Assembly (NCBI GenBank): GCA_965247915.1
Contig: OZ252048.1
Coordinates: 372,001-436,000, forward strand
Source: JAKZRT01 sp965247915
GTDB lineage: Bacteria > Pseudomonadota > Alphaproteobacteria > Rhodobacterales > Rhodobacteraceae
DNA length: 64,000 bases
Reading direction: 5' to 3'
Position 1 is the first letter of the stretch. Each line of letters begins with the position of its first letter. The notes beneath the pieces were generated by a model. It did no database searches, was not told the origin of the DNA, and worked only from the letters and a program-made list of their open reading frames with translations. This document shows positions 61,287 to 64,000 of the stretch, piece by piece. Made by a program: the position numbers and the translations under genes.

Positions 61287-62245
61287 TTTTTCGCGCTTTC
61301 GGCCTCGGCCTTGACCGTTTTTCCTTTGGCCTCGGTTCTTTCGTCCGTCGCGGGTGCGGATTGTTCCGGCGCGGGCAGGTCGCCTTTGATCGCCGGCGGC
61401 AGGCCCAGAAGCATACGGATAATGGTGATCAGTTCCTCGCGCAGCCGGGTCCGGTGAACCACCCGGTCGAGCATGCCGTGATCGAGCAGATACTCGGCAC
61501 GCTGGAACCCCTCGGGCAGTTTTTCGCGAATGGTCTGTTCGATGACGCGCGGCCCGGCAAAACAGATCAGCGCGCCCGGCTCGGCGATATGCACGTCGCC
61601 CAGCATCGCGTAACTCGCGGTCACCCCGCCGGTTGTGGGGTGGGTCAGCACGACGATATAGGGCAGACCCGCCTCTTTCAGCATCTGTACCGCCACGGTG
61701 GTGCGCGGCATCTGCATCAGGCTTAAGATTCCCTCCTGCATACGCGCGCCGCCAGCCGCAGAAAACAGGATCAGCGGCCGCTTGCGCGCCACCGCGGCCT
61801 CGGCTGCCGCCAGTATGGCGTTGCCCACGTACATGCCCATCGACCCGCCCATGAACGAAAAGTCCTGCGCCATCGCGACCACCGGGGTGCGACCGATCTC
61901 GCCTTCGGCCACCAGCATCGCCTCTATTTCGCCGGTGCTTTTTTGCGCCGCCTTCATCCGGTCGGGATAGCGTTTCTGATCCTTGAAATGCAGCGGGTCG
62001 GCTATTGGTTCGGGCACCTTTATCTCGGCGAATGCGCCGCCGTCAAAGAGCGCGTCAAACCGGTGGCGCGGGGTGATCGCCATGTGGTGATCGCAGTTGG
62101 TGCAAACCATCTGATTGTCGGAAAGCTCGCGATGAAACAGCATCGTGCCGCATTCGGTGCAGCGATGCCACAGGTTCTCGGGCGTCTCGCGCCGTGAAAA
62201 CAGCGAATTGATCCGGGGCCGGACATAGTTCGAAATCCAGTTCAT
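61283..62245 (-). CDS. accD: Acetyl-CoA carboxylase carboxyltransferase subunit beta
   Basis: 320 residues. The N-terminal zinc ribbon is CTECGTMLFHREL..CTNCDHH (C-x2-C-x15-C-x2-C, about 29-50). The crotonase-like core shows GSMGMYVGNAILAAAEAAVA, LILFSAAGGARMQEGILSLM, YIVVLTHPTTGGVTASYAML and ALICFAGPRVIEQTI. With AccA it transfers CO2 from biotin to acetyl-CoA. The C-terminal 35 residues are a charged Ala/Glu/Lys tail beyond the usual core. Coupled to folC. Confidence 0.97.
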   Translation of the reverse strand: MNWISNYVRPRINSLFSRRETPENLWHRCTECGTMLFHRELSDNQMVCTNCDHHMAITPRHRFDALFDGGAFAEIKVPEPIADPLHFKDQKRYPDRMKAAQKSTGEIEAMLVAEGEIGRTPVVAMAQDFSFMGGSMGMYVGNAILAAAEAAVARKRPLILFSAAGGARMQEGILSLMQMPRTTVAVQMLKEAGLPYIVVLTHPTTGGVTASYAMLGDVHIAEPGALICFAGPRVIEQTIREKLPEGFQRAEYLLDHGMLDRVVHRTRLREELITIIRMLLGLPPAIKGDLPAPEQSAPATDERTEAKGKTVKAEAESAKK

Positions 62246-62324
62246 ATCCGTGGAGTTTTCCCTGCCTGACCGGTTACTTTCCAGATAATCCGCCGCGCCG
62301 GCAATTGCAATTGGGTCTGCGCCG

Positions 62325-63212
62325 TCACTGGCGGCTCAGGATCCATCGCAGCACCGCCCAAGCGGCCAACAGCGCGGCGGCATCGAATAGAAAAATCGCC
62401 GGCGAAATTGTCTGGTCGTAAACCGAATACCGTGTTGTGAACAGCGACAGCCCGGTGATCGTGTCGTCCAGCGAAACAACCGCAAGGCCCATGAAATTAT
62501 TGGCGAAATGCAGCCCCCACGCGGCGCCGATGCTGCCGGTGCGGGCGGTCAGGTCGGCGGCGACAAGGCCAAAAATGACCGTGACGCTAATCGCCGCGAG
62601 GCGGGTGTCGTACGGCATCTGCGGGTCGTAATGCATGGCCCCGAACACCAGGCTGGGCAAAACCATCCACGCCAGCGGCGATGAAAACCGCGCCGCAAGC
62701 GCTTGCAGAAAATAGCCGCGAAACACCAGTTCCTCGGCCAGGGTTTGCAGCGCGATGGCCCCGAGCGTCAGCGGCAAAAGCGCCAACCAGAGCGTCAGAG
62801 GCAGGCGCGCGGCGGGCGGCTCGACGGCACTGACAATCAGGGTTATGGGCAGCCAGATCGCCAGCATCATGCCCGCGCAGATCGCAAAATCACGCATCAC
62901 CCGTGCGCCGCGCCCAAAGAGCGATCCGACCGGCCGGCGGTGCAACCATCGCACCGCCAGCATCGGCCCAAGCGCCATCGCCAGAAACGTCGCCAAAATG
63001 GTCAGAGCGAAAGCCGGTTCCGACCAGCGCCGCGGGTTGACGTGGTCGAATATACTGTCCGAGAAATCGGTAAGGGCGACGACAAGGGTCAGGATCAGCA
63101 GGGTGCCGGCAAGATAGACCAGCCCGATCACCGACAGACCCAGCAAAAGCCGCCAGATCTGGCGGCGGGCGCGTGCAGGCGCGACAAAGGTTTCCAGCGG
63201 TGCGGCGAACAT
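62325..63212 (-). CDS. CPBP-family intramembrane metalloprotease-like protein
   Basis: 295 residues with about eight membrane segments. The CPBP/CAAX motifs are EELVFRGYF (about 165-173), LVFGAMHY (about 193-200) and HFANN (about 235). These supply the glutamate, arginine and histidine residues of the Rce1-type active site. Substrate unknown; bacterial members process bacteriocin or immunity peptides or act on membrane proteins. It stands alone between accD and phhA. Confidence 0.9.
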   Translation of the reverse strand: MFAAPLETFVAPARARRQIWRLLLGLSVIGLVYLAGTLLILTLVVALTDFSDSIFDHVNPRRWSEPAFALTILATFLAMALGPMLAVRWLHRRPVGSLFGRGARVMRDFAICAGMMLAIWLPITLIVSAVEPPAARLPLTLWLALLPLTLGAIALQTLAEELVFRGYFLQALAARFSSPLAWMVLPSLVFGAMHYDPQMPYDTRLAAISVTVIFGLVAADLTARTGSIGAAWGLHFANNFMGLAVVSLDDTITGLSLFTTRYSVYDQTISPAIFLFDAAALLAAWAVLRWILSRQ

Positions 63213-63288
63213 GGGGCCTCGATCTCGGTTTGCCCGACCCTAGGACATCGCTGCGGCGAAGGGAATCGCCGTTCCGCCGGTTGCGGCC

Positions 63289-64000
63289 TCAGGCCGCCGC
63301 GTCATAGGCCGGGTCAAAGTCACCCAGCGCCTTGGCCCGTTCGATCAATGCCGGAATGTCGCCCTCGAGCGCGCGCGCCAGTTGCGCCAGACTGTCGATC
63401 ACGAAATAAACCGTCTGCACGATGTCGATCCGATAGGGCGTCCGCAACACTGTCAGCGGATCAAAAGCCAGGCATTCACCCGTGCCGCTGCGCGCGTTTT
63501 CGGTCTCGGACGGGCTTGAACAAATACCGGCGCCAAAGGCCCGCAGGCCTTCTGGCGTGGCCATCAACCCGAACTCAACCGTGAACCAAAAGAGCCGGAA
63601 CAGCCGCGCGCCGTCTTTGCGCGGGACGCTTTGCGCAAGCTTGCCGAAGCTTTCCAGGAAGGCGCAGAAATCGGGGTCGGTCAGCATCGGCGCGTGGCCG
63701 AAAACCTCGTGAAACAAATCCGGCTCTTCGATGTAGTCCATGTGCTCGCGCCGCCGCAGAAAGGTGGCCACCGGAAACCGCCGCCGGGCCAGCAGATCGG
63801 CAAATTCGGCGTAGGGGATGATCGCCGGAACCGCCGTCACACCGGCACCGGTCTGCGCCGCCAGCCGCGCGTCCAGCTCCTTGACCTGCGGCACCGCATC
63901 CGGGTTCAGCCCCAGTTTTTCAACGCCGCCAAACCACGCGGGCGCGGCGAAGTCTTGCAGATTTTCAACCTGGCGCGAGAAAAGCTCGCCCCACACGGCG
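63289..64000 (-). CDS. phhA: Phenylalanine 4-monooxygenase, 5' end outside window
   Basis: At least 237 residues; the frame is open to the window edge, so the N-terminus is missing. The iron ligands lie in DLFHEVFGHAPMLTD and a downstream glutamate in FWFTVEFGLM. RRFPVATFLRRREHMDYIEEPD and TPYRIDIVQTVYFVIDSL are also conserved. It hydroxylates phenylalanine to tyrosine with tetrahydropterin. Confidence 0.94.
   Translation of the reverse strand, partial: AVWGELFSRQVENLQDFAAPAWFGGVEKLGLNPDAVPQVKELDARLAAQTGAGVTAVPAIIPYAEFADLLARRRFPVATFLRRREHMDYIEEPDLFHEVFGHAPMLTDPDFCAFLESFGKLAQSVPRKDGARLFRLFWFTVEFGLMATPEGLRAFGAGICSSPSETENARSGTGECLAFDPLTVLRTPYRIDIVQTVYFVIDSLAQLARALEGDIPALIERAKALGDFDPAYDAAA

Overview
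The window looks like a chromosomal segment of a Rhodobacteraceae (Roseobacter-group) alphaproteobacterium. Support: high GC, many ATGA/TGATG start-stop overlaps, the order rsmB-heparinase-purH-lspA-DUF3035-M16-M16-mutL-rmuC, a DUF1674/SdhAF4 gene, an NDUFA9-like gene, gltD-gltB, and leuC-leuD-leuB. I cannot name the genus from sequence alone.

Layout. 1-8960: a branched-chain/carboxylate ABC uptake locus (acyl-CoA synthetase C-terminus, livG, livH, livM, livK, livF, PaaK-like ligase). It is interrupted twice: by an unrelated 313-aa gene flanked by a 14-bp direct repeat, and by two tiny antisense paralogous genes with their own terminators. 9034-15583: a frameshifted caspase-like/peptidoglycan-binding gene, an IS630 element, a small membrane LuxR/PepSY/acidic-protein cluster, rpmJ, tRNA-Val, an N-formylglutamate amidohydrolase, and an IS110 element inserted inside a dispersed repeat. 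15584-31168 (mostly minus strand): rmuC, mutL, two M16 peptidases, DUF3035, lspA, purH, heparinase-like, a broken rsmB, sdhAF4 (plus), GFA, rlmH, rsfS, SCO, mscS. 31368-36955 (plus): leuC, a 30-aa coupled ORF, leuD, a membrane protein, an EEP-domain protein, leuB. 36978-40308: an MBL-like gene and an SRPBCC/TetR pair hit by an IS5 element. 40531-44017: EamA exporter, tRNA-Pro, tRNA-Leu, NDUFA9-like, repeat-rich spacer. 44018-53694: gltD, gltB, S-formylglutathione hydrolase, sthA and an AT-rich AAA ATPase gene. 53726-64000: DUF188, EamA, HAD, ornithine cyclodeaminase-like, MFS, zapE, folC, accD, CPBP protease and phenylalanine 4-monooxygenase (cut by the window end).

Most genes are housekeeping: leucine and glutamate synthesis, purine, folate and fatty-acid precursors, mismatch repair, ribosome maturation, lipoprotein maturation. 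The accessory layer is three IS elements of different families, four families of short palindromic dispersed repeats, and several broken genes (rsmB, caspase-like gene, SRPBCC C-terminus, an amidinotransferase-like remnant).

The most notable signal is in the IS110 element. Its 161-nt leader carries short segments matching the target half-site, the left donor end and the right donor end, arranged as in a bridge RNA, around a CT core that can be read at both junctions. The second is a tandem pair of 37-38-aa paralogous proteins inside the liv locus. The third is a 30-aa ORF coupled by overlaps to both leuC and leuD.
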